Positions 8,503 to 17,010 of a DNA stretch of 64,000 nucleotides are shown in pieces. This DNA is from Maribacter polysaccharolyticus (lineage in GTDB: Bacteria; Bacteroidota; Bacteroidia; Flavobacteriales; Flavobacteriaceae). The notes below the pieces were generated by a model. It had not been told where the DNA came from. It saw only the letters and a list, made by a program, of their open reading frames with translations, and ran no database searches. Every line of letters starts with the position of its first letter. The first letter of the stretch is position 1. The translations under genes and the position numbers were made by a program. The DNA is taken from assembly GCF_028882255.1 (NCBI RefSeq), contig NZ_JARBUY010000004.1, positions 384,328 through 448,327 of the forward strand. The letters run 5' to 3'.

Positions 8503-8732
8503 AATTAATCCGTTTTAAAGTAATACTTTAAGAATTCACCTAAGTCCCCTGAAAATATTAAACCATTATAAAGGAACGATCAGCCCAAGTAAGGCAAATA
8601 CTACAGGACCGGACTTATTCCTTTTAAGGGGTTTCATTAATAAGAAAATCCCCTTTTTCAAGAGGATTTAACGCAAATATACATAATTTTTGTCCAATTT
8701 TGCAGTTGTCCTTATATAATAGAAATTGCAAT

Positions 8733-9170
8733 ATGAAGCGTATTTATCTCCTATTTTTTGTGGTATTGGTCTTAGGATGTAGTGGTGACAGTGGAGAACG
8801 GAACCCCTATTTAAACGAAGTTTCCTTTAACTACAGCATGAATTTGAATCTTCCCCTGTACAGTCCATTGACCAACACGGGATCGGCGATATACGTAGGT
8901 TATGATGGTGTGGGCATAGCGGGTATTTTTGTCATTAACTCAGGATTCAACATATTCGTAGCTTCAGAAGCGAGTTGCCCCAACCATTCAACCAATGATT
9001 GCTCGACCATGACACTCGACGGACAAACGGCAATTTGTCCTTGCGATGATTACGAATACAGTTTATTTACGGGCCAAATGCTCAATAAGCCCGATGATGG
9101 CAATCGCTATTACGACATGCTCATATACAACAATACCTATAGCGGTAATGTCGTGACCGTCTACAACTAA
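8733..9170 (+). CDS. Lipoprotein with degenerate Rieske-like motif
   Basis: The 145-residue protein has a lipoprotein signal (LLFFVVLVLGCSGDSG, lipidated Cys at about residue 16). The C-terminal half contains C82-P-N-H85 and, 17 residues later, C102-P-C-D-D. This recalls the paired cluster loops of Rieske [2Fe-2S] proteins (C-x-H and C-x2-H), but the second histidine is missing and the spacing differs. It may be a Rieske-fold relative that no longer binds a cluster or binds another metal. ATG 8733 is preferred because the signal peptide starts there. No operon partner is seen. Confidence 0.75.
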   Translation: MKRIYLLFFVVLVLGCSGDSGERNPYLNEVSFNYSMNLNLPLYSPLTNTGSAIYVGYDGVGIAGIFVINSGFNIFVASEASCPNHSTNDCSTMTLDGQTAICPCDDYEYSLFTGQMLNKPDDGNRYYDMLIYNNTYSGNVVTVYN

Positions 9171-9352
9171 CTATTTTCCATTCCCATGTTCGGAATACAC
9201 CGGTGGGATCCAGGGAATAAAAATGGTGGAATGAAATCAATGCGCGTCGGTATGATCCTTGCGCATTGGGATCATATTCCAAGGGTTATGCTTTTTGCTT
9301 TTCCCGACTATAAAGCCTGGCGTTAAGGGAACATAGTTTCCTCCAATCCGAT

Positions 9353-10333
9353 TCAAATACGTCCTAGAACCTTATCCAAGACCCAATTAGCCTGCATTCC
9401 CGATTTTCCCAAGGAGGGATGTTCCTTGATTCCCAATAAATGATCTTTGATATTTTCCACGTGATACTGTTGGATATGTTTCGGGTTCCCAATTTCAAGT
9501 TTCTCCTCTCCACGTGAATTCATCAAGACAATAGGTGCTTCCTCGAAGACTGAAAATATGATCTTACCTTCGCTCCCATAAATTTCAACGATATCTTCCC
9601 GTTGAAAACACCCGAAATTCCAACTAGCCGAACCCAAGACCCCATTTTCGTGTTTCCACAGCCCCATTATGGCATCTTTGGCCGTATACAATCCCATTTG
9701 ATTCTCTGCAATACCACTTGCCTCCGTAATATCGCCCAGAAAATATGCAAATAGATCGAAACCATGACTGGCCAAATCGTCAAAATATCCGCCCGGGGCA
9801 ATACTGGCATCGGTTCTCCAATTGTATTCCCCATTTAAATCCAAAGCACTGGGGGGTGTTGACAGTTGCCAACGAATCTGCCTAACCTTCCCGATTTCCC
9901 CTTTGTTTAGCCATTCCTTTACTTTGTTAAATCGGGGCAATGAACGCCTATAATAAGCGATGAACAAGGGCAGGTCTTTAGCATTGAAAGCCTTATGGAT
10001 TTCGAGACTATCAGGATAATTGGGGGTCATTGGTTTTTCGATACAACAGGGTTTTCCAACCGCTGCGACTTTAAGGGCGTATTCTTTATGGGAATCCGGT
10101 GGAGTGGCGATATAAACGGCATCAATGTCCGGATCATTTATCAATTCATCGGCATTCGTATAATATTTGGGTATACCGTGCCGTTTTGCATAATCCGCGG
10201 CTTTTTCCTTGTTTCGGCGCATAACGGCCAGCACTTCGAACCCTTCCGTATTTTGATAAGCAGGACCACTTTTCACCTCTGTTACAGATCCACAGCCAAT
10301 TATTCCCCATCTTATCTTTTTATCCTTTTTCAT
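9353..10333 (-). CDS. Gfo/Idh/MocA family oxidoreductase
   Basis: The 326-residue protein is an NAD(P)-dependent sugar or inositol dehydrogenase of the Gfo/Idh/MocA family. The Rossmann start IRWGIIGCGSVTEVKSGPAY lies at residues 8-27. The family signature region is YIATPPDSHKEYALKVAAVG, then KPCCIEKPMTP with the catalytic EKP lysine. The C-terminal domain has GGYFDDLASHGFDLFAYFLG, including the conserved D-x3-H. ATG 10333 is used; a TTG lies one codon upstream. The substrate cannot be inferred from the neighbours. Confidence 0.92.
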   Translation of the reverse strand: MKKDKKIRWGIIGCGSVTEVKSGPAYQNTEGFEVLAVMRRNKEKAADYAKRHGIPKYYTNADELINDPDIDAVYIATPPDSHKEYALKVAAVGKPCCIEKPMTPNYPDSLEIHKAFNAKDLPLFIAYYRRSLPRFNKVKEWLNKGEIGKVRQIRWQLSTPPSALDLNGEYNWRTDASIAPGGYFDDLASHGFDLFAYFLGDITEASGIAENQMGLYTAKDAIMGLWKHENGVLGSASWNFGCFQREDIVEIYGSEGKIIFSVFEEAPIVLMNSRGEEKLEIGNPKHIQQYHVENIKDHLLGIKEHPSLGKSGMQANWVLDKVLGRI

Positions 10334-10389
10334 CAATTCCTGGTTTTTATTGTATCGTTATGAAAAAATCAATTATTCTCACTGATTTT

Positions 10390-10587
10390 TTAATCTTTTC
10401 CCATCAAAAAATAAAGCAAGGTGCCCAAAGGGTTCAAAAACAACACGACCAATATCCATATCAATCTGTCATTGGCCCCTTTAAACCGGCCTTTGGTAAT
10501 ATCTATTATGGCAACTACCGGTGCTATGGCCAAAACCGCAATGATGATCAAAATCAGTATTTGCCAAATACCAAAACTTACTTCCAT
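10390..10587 (-). CDS. PLDc_N-like small membrane protein
   Basis: The 65-residue protein has two membrane helices: IWQILILIIIAVLAIAPVVA, and LIWILVVLFLNPLGTLLYFL ending in MGKD. The second helix with N-P-x-G-x-x-x-Y-F matches the PLDc_N family of small cell-envelope proteins, seen alone or fused to cardiolipin-synthase-like proteins. Function is unknown. It lies between a TonB receptor and a dehydrogenase on the same strand, with a hairpin upstream. Confidence 0.72.
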   Translation of the reverse strand: MEVSFGIWQILILIIIAVLAIAPVVAIIDITKGRFKGANDRLIWILVVLFLNPLGTLLYFLMGKD

Positions 10588-10623
10588 GTCTTCTTGATTT
10601 TATCATAAAACTACAAATAAACG

Positions 10624-10657
10624 AACATGGCACAAAACCGAGGTTAAGTGCCATGTT
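10624..10657 (-). terminator. Hairpin downstream of the TPP-controlled TonB receptor gene
   Basis: A 10-bp perfect stem, AACATGGCAC (10624-10633) with GTGCCATGTT (10648-10657), has a 14-base loop. It lies 34 bases past the receptor stop on the minus strand. The following tract is only weakly U-rich, so it may be a weak terminator or an mRNA-stabilising hairpin. Confidence 0.5.
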
Positions 10658-10690
10658 ACTTTTGATTATCAACATGAAATCTTCTGGGGT

Positions 10691-12946
10691 TTAAAAATCG
10701 AAGGTAGCCCCCAATAAAAAGTTGGTTCCTGCCTGAGGGTAATATCCTGCACCCTCTATGGTAGTCGTCTGCCCAGGGTCTGACCAAGTATCGTCATAGG
10801 TGTAGAAATAACCGTTCGACACAAATTTGGCATCAAAGATATTGTTCACCAATAACGATAGCGTCAAACGCTTAAAAAACGTATTGGTTTCGATAATATA
10901 TTGGGCATTGAAATCGGTTTGTGAATAGGCCTCCAAAACGGAGCCTTCGGAATCGATATTCCCCATATATTGTTTGCCCACATATTTACTGAGCAATGAA
11001 AGCCGAATATCGTCATTGGGCATATATGACAACGCATTGCCCACAATGACTTCTGGCGAATAAGCAATATCGGTATCACCCAGATCCTGCAGCACCCCAT
11101 CGCGTTGAAAAACGAAATCCTTATTCTTATTGGAGCTTAATGCGACGTTCGGACTTAAACTGAATTTATCCCCCAAGGCCAAATACGCATCGATTTCCAG
11201 ACCAATTCGGTAACTGTCCCCAACATTGGCCCGTAATGGTGCACCCACATCATTCAACTCACCGGTAAGCACCAACTGGTCTTTGTATTTCATGTAATAC
11301 ACATTGGTACTAAGCTGTACATTGGGCGAAACATAACGCCAACCCAATTCAAGATCATTCAGTTTTTCGGGTTTCGGATTTCCATTCTCATAATCATTTC
11401 TATTCGGCTCCCTATTGGCCACGGCGAACGATAGGTAAAAATTGTTGTTTTGATCCAAATCGTAAGAGGCCCCGAATTTCGGATTGAAGAAATTGAAGGT
11501 ATCAGCTACCAATCCCGTATCCTCACCATCGGCCAAGTAACTTACGGTCCTATATTGTAAATCACCAAAGAGGCTCCAATGGTCGTCTAAATGGTAATTG
11601 GCTTTGGTAAAGACATTAAAATCGGTTTTTCTTGAGGAATCGTCATAATACCTATCACCAATATAACTGTTCGGGGCATACTCTGCCCAAATTACCTCAC
11701 CATAATGCTTACCATCATAGGCATTCCAACCTCCCCCTAAAAAAAGATTGAGGCTCTTGGTATGATAATTGGCCGAAAAAACGGTTCCGTAGAAATCATT
11801 GTCCAGCCACCTTCTACGAACAAGGTCTGTGGTATTCACCTCTTCACCATTGACCTCCAAGGTTTCAAAGCCATAGGTATCGAAATCATCATCTTCCTTG
11901 AATTGCTCAAAAAACCCCCTACCACGGGTATAGTGCAAAGCTAGGTTCGTATTCCAATGATCACCCAGTTTCTGGTTCCAAAGGAATTGGGCGTGGTTCT
12001 GTTTATAATCGTCGACCTCATTGTCGTAAAACTGTGTATTTCCATCATCATCGGTATAGATACCGGATGGGTTGAAGGTCCTATCGGTTTCCAGGGTCTC
12101 GGCGTCAATACCGTACCAGGCTTGGTAGGTAACTTCGTGACCTCCAAAAAGAACAGCTTTTAAAATAGTGTTCCCATCTTTAAATGCCCCTTGTAAAAAG
12201 TAAGAATCAAGTTCCGAGGAAGCCCTATCGATATAACCATCAGAAGTGATCCTGGACAATCGTCCCGAAATTTCAAATTGATCATTCAAAAGTCCGGTAC
12301 TGAATTTTAGGGTATTCTTTAAGGTATTGTAACTCCCCACCGATGATGAGATGAGGCCATAGGCATCTTCCGAAATACCATCGGTCGCTATGTTAAGGCT
12401 TGCACCGAAAGCTCCGGCGCCATTGGTAGATGTACCTACTCCCCTTTGTAATTGTAAACTTTCTGTGGAAGAAGCAAAATCGGGCATGTTCACCCAAAAC
12501 GAACCATGCGATTCAGAATCGTTATAAGGAATGCCGTTTATGGTTACATTCACCCTAGTGGCATCGCTGCCCCGCACCCGAATACTGGTATAACCCACTC
12601 CTGCACCCGCATCGGAGGTCGTGACCACGGCAGGCATGAAATTCAATAGGATAGGGATATCCTGCCCAAGGTTCCTCGGCTTTAAATCTTCTTTGGTAAG
12701 ATTCGTAAAGGTAACGGGCGATTCAATTGTTGCCCGTACAGCGGAAACAAACACCTCATCCAGGGCTATTTTTTTGTTTTCCAATGAATCCGTTTCGACC
12801 TCTTGAGCCGTAAGTCCCATGGAAATAAGGCCTAATGTAACGGATAAAAATTTGATGCGATGGCTTTTTAGAGTCCTGTCCTGTCGCTTTGAAATGCACC
12901 GCGGAATCGCAGTTGAACTGTTTGAAAAGAAATAGAGCTTTTTCAT
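10691..12946 (-). CDS. TonB-dependent outer-membrane receptor under TPP riboswitch control (thiamine uptake candidate)
   Basis: The 751-residue protein is a TonB-dependent receptor. A signal peptide-like segment (FLSVTLGLISMGLTAQ) is followed by the TonB-box region IALDEVFVSA. The plug domain contains PILLNFMPAVVTTSDAGAG and TSIRVRGSDATRVNVTINGI, and the 22-strand barrel ends GTNFLLGATFDF with a terminal Phe. The leader contains a TPP riboswitch, so expression falls when thiamine pyrophosphate is plentiful. That points to import of thiamine or a precursor, like the thiamine-regulated receptors known from this phylum. ATG 12946 is used; an ATG at 12979 is also possible. The N-terminus before the signal is about 35 residues longer than usual. 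Confidence 0.9.
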   Translation of the reverse strand: MKKLYFFSNSSTAIPRCISKRQDRTLKSHRIKFLSVTLGLISMGLTAQEVETDSLENKKIALDEVFVSAVRATIESPVTFTNLTKEDLKPRNLGQDIPILLNFMPAVVTTSDAGAGVGYTSIRVRGSDATRVNVTINGIPYNDSESHGSFWVNMPDFASSTESLQLQRGVGTSTNGAGAFGASLNIATDGISEDAYGLISSSVGSYNTLKNTLKFSTGLLNDQFEISGRLSRITSDGYIDRASSELDSYFLQGAFKDGNTILKAVLFGGHEVTYQAWYGIDAETLETDRTFNPSGIYTDDDGNTQFYDNEVDDYKQNHAQFLWNQKLGDHWNTNLALHYTRGRGFFEQFKEDDDFDTYGFETLEVNGEEVNTTDLVRRRWLDNDFYGTVFSANYHTKSLNLFLGGGWNAYDGKHYGEVIWAEYAPNSYIGDRYYDDSSRKTDFNVFTKANYHLDDHWSLFGDLQYRTVSYLADGEDTGLVADTFNFFNPKFGASYDLDQNNNFYLSFAVANREPNRNDYENGNPKPEKLNDLELGWRYVSPNVQLSTNVYYMKYKDQLVLTGELNDVGAPLRANVGDSYRIGLEIDAYLALGDKFSLSPNVALSSNKNKDFVFQRDGVLQDLGDTDIAYSPEVIVGNALSYMPNDDIRLSLLSKYVGKQYMGNIDSEGSVLEAYSQTDFNAQYIIETNTFFKRLTLSLLVNNIFDAKFVSNGYFYTYDDTWSDPGQTTTIEGAGYYPQAGTNFLLGATFDF

Positions 12947-13029
12947 TCGTAATAGGTTTATTACGAATAAAAGGGGCATTATTCTTGGTTAAAATTGATT
13001 TTTGTTTCCAGAGGAAACGTTATGATAAT

Positions 13030-13165
13030 CCAAATGGCAACCTTTGCCTCCCTTGGCAGCATTACCTGCCCAGGTTCGTTGGGTATAATCTCAGCTTATC
13101 CCGCTCTTTTTTTAGAAAAGTCCTATACAAAGTACGGGGGTTAAGCACCCCTTTGAGATGTTGCA
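13030..13165 (-). promoter_or_regulatory. TPP (THI-box) riboswitch
   Basis: On the minus strand the conserved TPP elements appear in order: GGGGTGC (13152-13146), a variable extra stem, GCTGAGATTATACCC (13095-13081), GAACCTGGGCAGGTAATG, then CTGCCAAGGGAGGC. GGGGT can pair with ACCC (P2). The CTGAGA and GGTAATGC pieces form the pyrimidine and pyrophosphate sensor loops. The element ends about 85 bases upstream of the TonB receptor start, so it should repress that gene when TPP is abundant. Exact stem borders were set by eye. Confidence 0.92.
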
Positions 13166-13293
13166 AATGTAATACAGCAATTTTAATATTTTATGGAAAA
13201 AATAAATTTATTTATCACACAACGTATTATCCCAAAAACCCCATAACTGCCATAATGAACTTTGTACGTGGATTCCCCGAAGGATAAAGCCAT

Positions 13294-13327
13294 AAAAAAA
13301 GTGTATAAACACTTATACACTTTTTTT
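13294..13327 (-). terminator. Bidirectional-looking terminator after the DUF4301 operon
   Basis: A perfect 15-bp stem with a 4-base loop runs from A7-GTGTATAA (13294-13308) to TTATACAC-T7 (13313-13327). It lies 22 bases past the DUF4301 stop and isolates the riboswitch-controlled TonB gene from readthrough. Confidence 0.9.
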
Positions 13328-13348
13328 ATTGAATTGCCGATGAGAATA

Positions 13349-14890
13349 TCAGGAAACCTGATGCGTAGGTTTCAACAGGTCATTCACCGTTTTTACCGGA
13401 TTAAAGGTGGCTAAAGGCACCTCTACGAAAATAGTATTCCAATACGCCATGGCACCGTTCCAAAGACCGGGAAGTTCCAATGCTTTCAAAGCCTTTCCTT
13501 CTTTCGTTTTTTCCGTGATAAAACCCTGCTTGTGATCTACATAGTCCAACAGGTTGTACTTTTCCCCTTTGTGGTTCTTTACCCCACAAACCAAGTCAAC
13601 AGGATTAAAATGGGTGGCGTTTTTAAGTATGTCCACCTGTTTTGGATTGGACATATCTATTTGGGCAGATTCGATGATCTGCAACGAGACATGGCCATGG
13701 GCATTCTTGATCCAAAATGGCCCACCTCCGGGTTCCCCTTCATTCTTGACCATACCGCAAATACGGATAGGCCTATTGATCTTATCCTTTAGGATATTGA
13801 TCTGTTCCCCTAGGCTAAAACTGGGGTACTTATCCACAAAACGAACATTGAGTTCTTTTTCGAGAAACTCCTTGATCTCTAGCATCATATCCGCCGTAAG
13901 ATTATTGTCCTCGATTCTTTTTGCATAGGCGAAGGCTTTTCCCTGGACTTCCAAAAGCAATCCTGCCAACATTTTTTTACTATTGGTAAGTTCTTCCTGT
14001 ACTTTGGGAACGACAACATTATCGATGTTCTTTATAAAAATAATATCGGCTTCCTCTTCGTTCAGATTCTCGATCAATGCCCCATGGCCCCCAGGCCTAA
14101 AAAGAAGGGAACCATCGGAATTACGAAAAGGATTATTTTCCATGTCAACGGCAATGGTATCCGTAGAACCCTTTTGGTATGAGTACGTTACATTGAAAAC
14201 CGTATCGGTCGTTTTGGAGAGTCTTTCATTGATCCTTTCATACTCCTTGGTGAACATTTCAATATGTTGTTCCGATATGGTAAAATGTAAATTGGCTTCA
14301 CCCCCAACCTTGGCATAGTTAACGGCTTCCTCCAGATGTTTTTCAAAAGGGGTTGCCGAATGGTCCCCATAATCATGGAATGGCAAAAGCCCTTTAGGAT
14401 AGAAGCCATAATTCAGTGCATCCTCGGACATCATTTCCTTTACGAAAAGATACAATTCCTCATCGCTATTTGCCGCTTTCCCTTTAATTCTTTTCTGTAC
14501 CGTTTCGTAAAACGGGAAATCCTTCAATCCTTCACTGAACCGCTGTAAGGCCGTATCATCGGTACGTTCAAAATATGCACTTAATGATTCTTTCTTGGGA
14601 TCGTACGCCTCCAAAAAATTGAACAAGGCCTTGAACATCCTTGATGCCGCCCCAGAGGCAGGAACGAATTTCAACAATGACAAACCTGACTTTGCCTTAT
14701 CGAATTTCTTGCCTAGTGCCAGCTGTTCTTCTTCTGTGAATTTGCTGATGCCATCGCCAACAACGGCTGCATTAACTAAGTTTACAAAAGGGATGCCTTC
14801 TTTAAAAATTCCAATTTGTTCTTTGACTTTTTCTTTCGTTATCCCTTTGGTGGCAATTTGATTTAAATCTTTCTCGGTTAGTTGTGTCAT
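13349..14890 (-). CDS. DUF4301 family protein
   Basis: This 513-residue protein matches the Bacteroidetes DUF4301 family. Typical blocks are LLKFVPASGAASRMFKALF near residue 75, YPKGLLPFHDYGDHSATPFE near residue 165, LLFRPGGHGALIENLNE near 265, and ICGMVKNEGEPGGGPFWIKN near 380. P-x-G-x-A-x-R-M and P-K-G-L-L-P-F resemble the nucleotide-binding loops of sugar nucleotidyltransferases, so a nucleotidyltransferase-like fold is plausible but unproven. It overlaps the kinase gene upstream by 4 bases (ATGA) and is last in the PPTase-YkoF-PnuC-kinase operon, which suggests a role near cofactor metabolism. Confidence 0.85.
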   Translation of the reverse strand: MTQLTEKDLNQIATKGITKEKVKEQIGIFKEGIPFVNLVNAAVVGDGISKFTEEEQLALGKKFDKAKSGLSLLKFVPASGAASRMFKALFNFLEAYDPKKESLSAYFERTDDTALQRFSEGLKDFPFYETVQKRIKGKAANSDEELYLFVKEMMSEDALNYGFYPKGLLPFHDYGDHSATPFEKHLEEAVNYAKVGGEANLHFTISEQHIEMFTKEYERINERLSKTTDTVFNVTYSYQKGSTDTIAVDMENNPFRNSDGSLLFRPGGHGALIENLNEEEADIIFIKNIDNVVVPKVQEELTNSKKMLAGLLLEVQGKAFAYAKRIEDNNLTADMMLEIKEFLEKELNVRFVDKYPSFSLGEQINILKDKINRPIRICGMVKNEGEPGGGPFWIKNAHGHVSLQIIESAQIDMSNPKQVDILKNATHFNPVDLVCGVKNHKGEKYNLLDYVDHKQGFITEKTKEGKALKALELPGLWNGAMAYWNTIFVEVPLATFNPVKTVNDLLKPTHQVS

Positions 14891-15450
14891 TTATCCAATA
14901 TATTATCTATGTGTTCTACCGCGGTTTTTAAACGTGTTTTTTTATTCCCCTTTAAAGTAACAAATTTCCTATTATATTTCTCAAGAGTTTCCTTGAAATA
15001 CCTAAACATTCGTTCACGTTCATTGGGTTTGTCCCTTAGGTCGTCTTTTTCCCAAGGTATATCGATATAGGTCAGGAGGTAGAGGTCATATTGGTTCTCC
15101 AAAGCGTACTTTTCTAGAATGGGGTCACAATAGCCCAGATAATAGGCTTCGGAATACACTTTTGTCTCGAGTAAATCGGTATCACAAATAAGGACATTCG
15201 TCGCTTTTTTGGCCAAATCGTTCTCTAAACGCATTTGCCCTTCGGCAATAGGCAATAAGTCATCGGGCTCACAGGTTTTCCGTTCATTGTTCCATTTATC
15301 CTGTAGATACTCCCTGGCATATTCGGGTACCCAAACGGTGTTGTAATGACGGGCCAATTGTTCCGACAGCGTGGTTTTGCCCGTAGACTCGGGACCGAAC
15401 AATACTATTTTGACAACGTCAGTAGGTTGCTGTTTAAATTTTTCTTCCAT
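14887..15450 (-). CDS. NadR-like P-loop kinase (riboside or thiamine kinase candidate)
   Basis: This 187-residue protein matches the ribosylnicotinamide-kinase domain of NadR. The Walker A loop is LFGPESTGKTTLSEQLARHY at about residues 17-36. VPEYAREYLQDKW and CDTDLLETKVYSEAYYLGY supply the family acceptor-site residues. The R-loop is DDLRDKPNERERMF. It lacks the adenylyltransferase and DNA-binding domains of full NadR. It overlaps pnuC by 46 bases, as expected for a kinase that traps the imported vitamin. Because the neighbours are a thiamine-binding protein and a TPP-regulated receptor, the substrate could be thiamine rather than nicotinamide riboside. Confidence 0.85.
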   Translation of the reverse strand: MEEKFKQQPTDVVKIVLFGPESTGKTTLSEQLARHYNTVWVPEYAREYLQDKWNNERKTCEPDDLLPIAEGQMRLENDLAKKATNVLICDTDLLETKVYSEAYYLGYCDPILEKYALENQYDLYLLTYIDIPWEKDDLRDKPNERERMFRYFKETLEKYNRKFVTLKGNKKTRLKTAVEHIDNILDK

Positions 15451-16043
15451 GCGAGATATCCGAATATGGCTATAACGGTAAATATAAGGTACTGAAAACT
15501 GGTAAAGGTAAAACCTTTATAAAAATATAGGGGGACCGAAATGATATCCCCGATGATCCAATATAACCAATTTTCGATTTTCCGCTTTGCCATAAGCCAC
15601 ATCCCCACAAAAAACACCGCAGTTGTCAGGGTATCCACATAGGCCGTCCAACTAGTCCATTTATCGAACATTCGGTAAACAATGAACACAAAGACCATAG
15701 TGGCCAAAAAAATCAGAATCGAAATTTTATGTTCTTTGGCCGTTGTTCGTGTAATGGGGGTAAAATGGGAATCATCTACCTTTCGTGTCCACACGTACCA
15801 ACCATAAAGGCTCATTATAAAATAGTACCCATTGATCATCATATCCCCGATCAAACCCCATTTTAAAAGAAGATATACATATATGGAAGTACTGATCAGC
15901 CCTGTTGGATAGACCAGTATATTATTCTGTTTCGAGAACCATACCGATAAAAGACCAAAGATTACCGCAACGACCTCTAAAACAATATATTTGGTCTCAT
16001 AGTCTGCATACTGACCGAAAAAAAACTCAAAAATGGGGTTCAT
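15405..16043 (-). CDS. PnuC-family vitamin transporter (PnuC or PnuT)
   Basis: The 212-residue membrane protein has about seven hydrophobic helices and PnuC signatures: YIVLEVVAVIFGLLSVWFSK, VYPTGLISTSIYVYLLLKWG, YYFIMSLYGWYVWTRK and GDIISVPLYFYKGFTFTSFQ. PnuC proteins allow facilitated diffusion of nicotinamide riboside, and the PnuT subgroup carries thiamine. The gene overlaps the thiamine-binding protein gene upstream by 17 bases and the kinase downstream by 46, so translation is probably coupled. Context with a TPP riboswitch favours thiamine, but the residues that define substrate choice were not checked by alignment. Confidence 0.9.
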   Translation of the reverse strand: MNPIFEFFFGQYADYETKYIVLEVVAVIFGLLSVWFSKQNNILVYPTGLISTSIYVYLLLKWGLIGDMMINGYYFIMSLYGWYVWTRKVDDSHFTPITRTTAKEHKISILIFLATMVFVFIVYRMFDKWTSWTAYVDTLTTAVFFVGMWLMAKRKIENWLYWIIGDIISVPLYFYKGFTFTSFQYLIFTVIAIFGYLAWKKNLNSNLLTLSK

Positions 16044-16296
16044 ATGCGCTTCGGTCAGATTTAACCAACTTCATATAGAGTAGGCCTTTATCCATCAATG
16101 CAAAGGCCGTCTTGATTTCGGTGTTCAAGACCGTCATCACCTCATCATAAGGGCCAAATACCTGGGTACTCAACGGGTTTTCCAAAACGGTAAGCCCCGA
16201 TGCCCGCAGTTTTTTAATAAAGTTGATGATATGTTGTTCAAAATCGTCCTGTAGGGGCGAAAACGTAAGTTCAACTGATATTTCCATAGTATTCAT
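16027..16296 (-). CDS. YkoF/MTH1187-like thiamine-binding protein
   Basis: The 89-residue protein has the compact ferredoxin-like pattern of the thiamine-binding YkoF/MTH1187 family. MEISVELTFSPLQDDFEQHI is followed by FIKKLRASGLTVLENPLSTQ and VFGPYDEVMTVLNTEIKTAF, with the S-T-Q-V-F-G-x-Y turn at the expected place. Such proteins bind hydroxymethylpyrimidine-containing vitamins. It precedes and overlaps the PnuC-family gene, which makes it the strongest local argument that this operon handles thiamine. ATG 16287 (MEISVEL) is an alternative start. Confidence 0.8.
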   Translation of the reverse strand: MNTMEISVELTFSPLQDDFEQHIINFIKKLRASGLTVLENPLSTQVFGPYDEVMTVLNTEIKTAFALMDKGLLYMKLVKSDRSAYEPHF

Positions 16297-16298
16297 TA

Positions 16299-16931
16299 TT
16301 AATTCTTTGTGGCATACACACAGGTAAAACCCTCAAACTCCAAAAATTTAAGCGTATAATACGTCGTTTCCCCATGATAGGTGATTTCCCCTTTGAGGAT
16401 TTCATCGGCAAATTCAAAATCATGGATGTAAATATGGTTTAAGAAACTCAACCCTACCGTGGCAAAGATCTTGTAAAGCGATTCCTTACAGCCCCAAATG
16501 ACCGTATATTTGCGAACGAGGTCTTTTTTGTCCTTAATATGGAAATAGGCTTCGGTAGGTGTGAACTTATGGGCTATACGTGTAATAAGGTCCCGCTGCA
16601 TCTCAATGTCGATTCCCACCTCCTTATCTTTACTGACAATGATCCCGGTGAATTGATGTGAATGGGTAATACTGATATGATTCCCGTCGTAAAGGTGAGG
16701 TTTACCCACCTTGTCGTAGAACAGATCCTTGTCCTCATACCCGGCCTCGGCCATCAAATGGCGGATACTCAAAAAGCCTTTCCGATGCAATTCGGACTTC
16801 ATTCCATCCACCCTATTTTGACAGTGTTCGGTAAGTTGAACTGCCTTAGATAGCTCTGCTTCAGTTTCTTCTATCTTCCAGATATATACTTTGATCGAAG
16901 GGGAAACCCGTATTGTCTTGTAAAGAGGCAT
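16299..16931 (-). CDS. 4'-phosphopantetheinyl transferase superfamily protein
   Basis: The 210-residue protein activates carrier proteins by attaching phosphopantetheine from CoA. The Sfp-type motifs are ISITHSHQFTGIIVSKDKEV, then GIDIEM (Mg-binding D-x-E) and the WGCKESLYKIF block. The start at 16931 (MPLYKTIRVSP) is preferred; further upstream the frame would overlap ahcY on the other strand. It heads the operon with thiamine-binding, PnuC and kinase genes, ending 2 bases before the next start. The link to thiamine uptake is not obvious. No NRPS or PKS gene lies in the window, so the target may be the housekeeping acyl carrier protein or another carrier. Confidence 0.9.
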   Translation of the reverse strand: MPLYKTIRVSPSIKVYIWKIEETEAELSKAVQLTEHCQNRVDGMKSELHRKGFLSIRHLMAEAGYEDKDLFYDKVGKPHLYDGNHISITHSHQFTGIIVSKDKEVGIDIEMQRDLITRIAHKFTPTEAYFHIKDKKDLVRKYTVIWGCKESLYKIFATVGLSFLNHIYIHDFEFADEILKGEITYHGETTYYTLKFLEFEGFTCVYATKN

Positions 16932-16951
16932 GTTATTATTTAGGATATTCG

Positions 16952-16959
16952 TAACTTTG
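16952..16959 (+). promoter_or_regulatory. Candidate -7 box of ahcY
   Basis: TAACTTTG fits the Bacteroidetes -7 consensus TAnnTTTG and lies 51 bases before the ahcY start, in the divergent spacer with the PPTase gene. A -33 TTG element is not clear. Confidence 0.4.
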
Positions 16960-17010
16960 CCATTCGAAAAAGAGCAATAGTTAACAACGAAAGTAAAAAG
17001 AAAAAAGGAT

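Noticed and set aside
10360-10608. An 82-codon plus-strand frame over the small membrane protein gene
   Set aside because: It is the antisense shadow of the PLDc_N-like gene, whose two membrane helices and N-P-x-G motif are clearly the coding strand.
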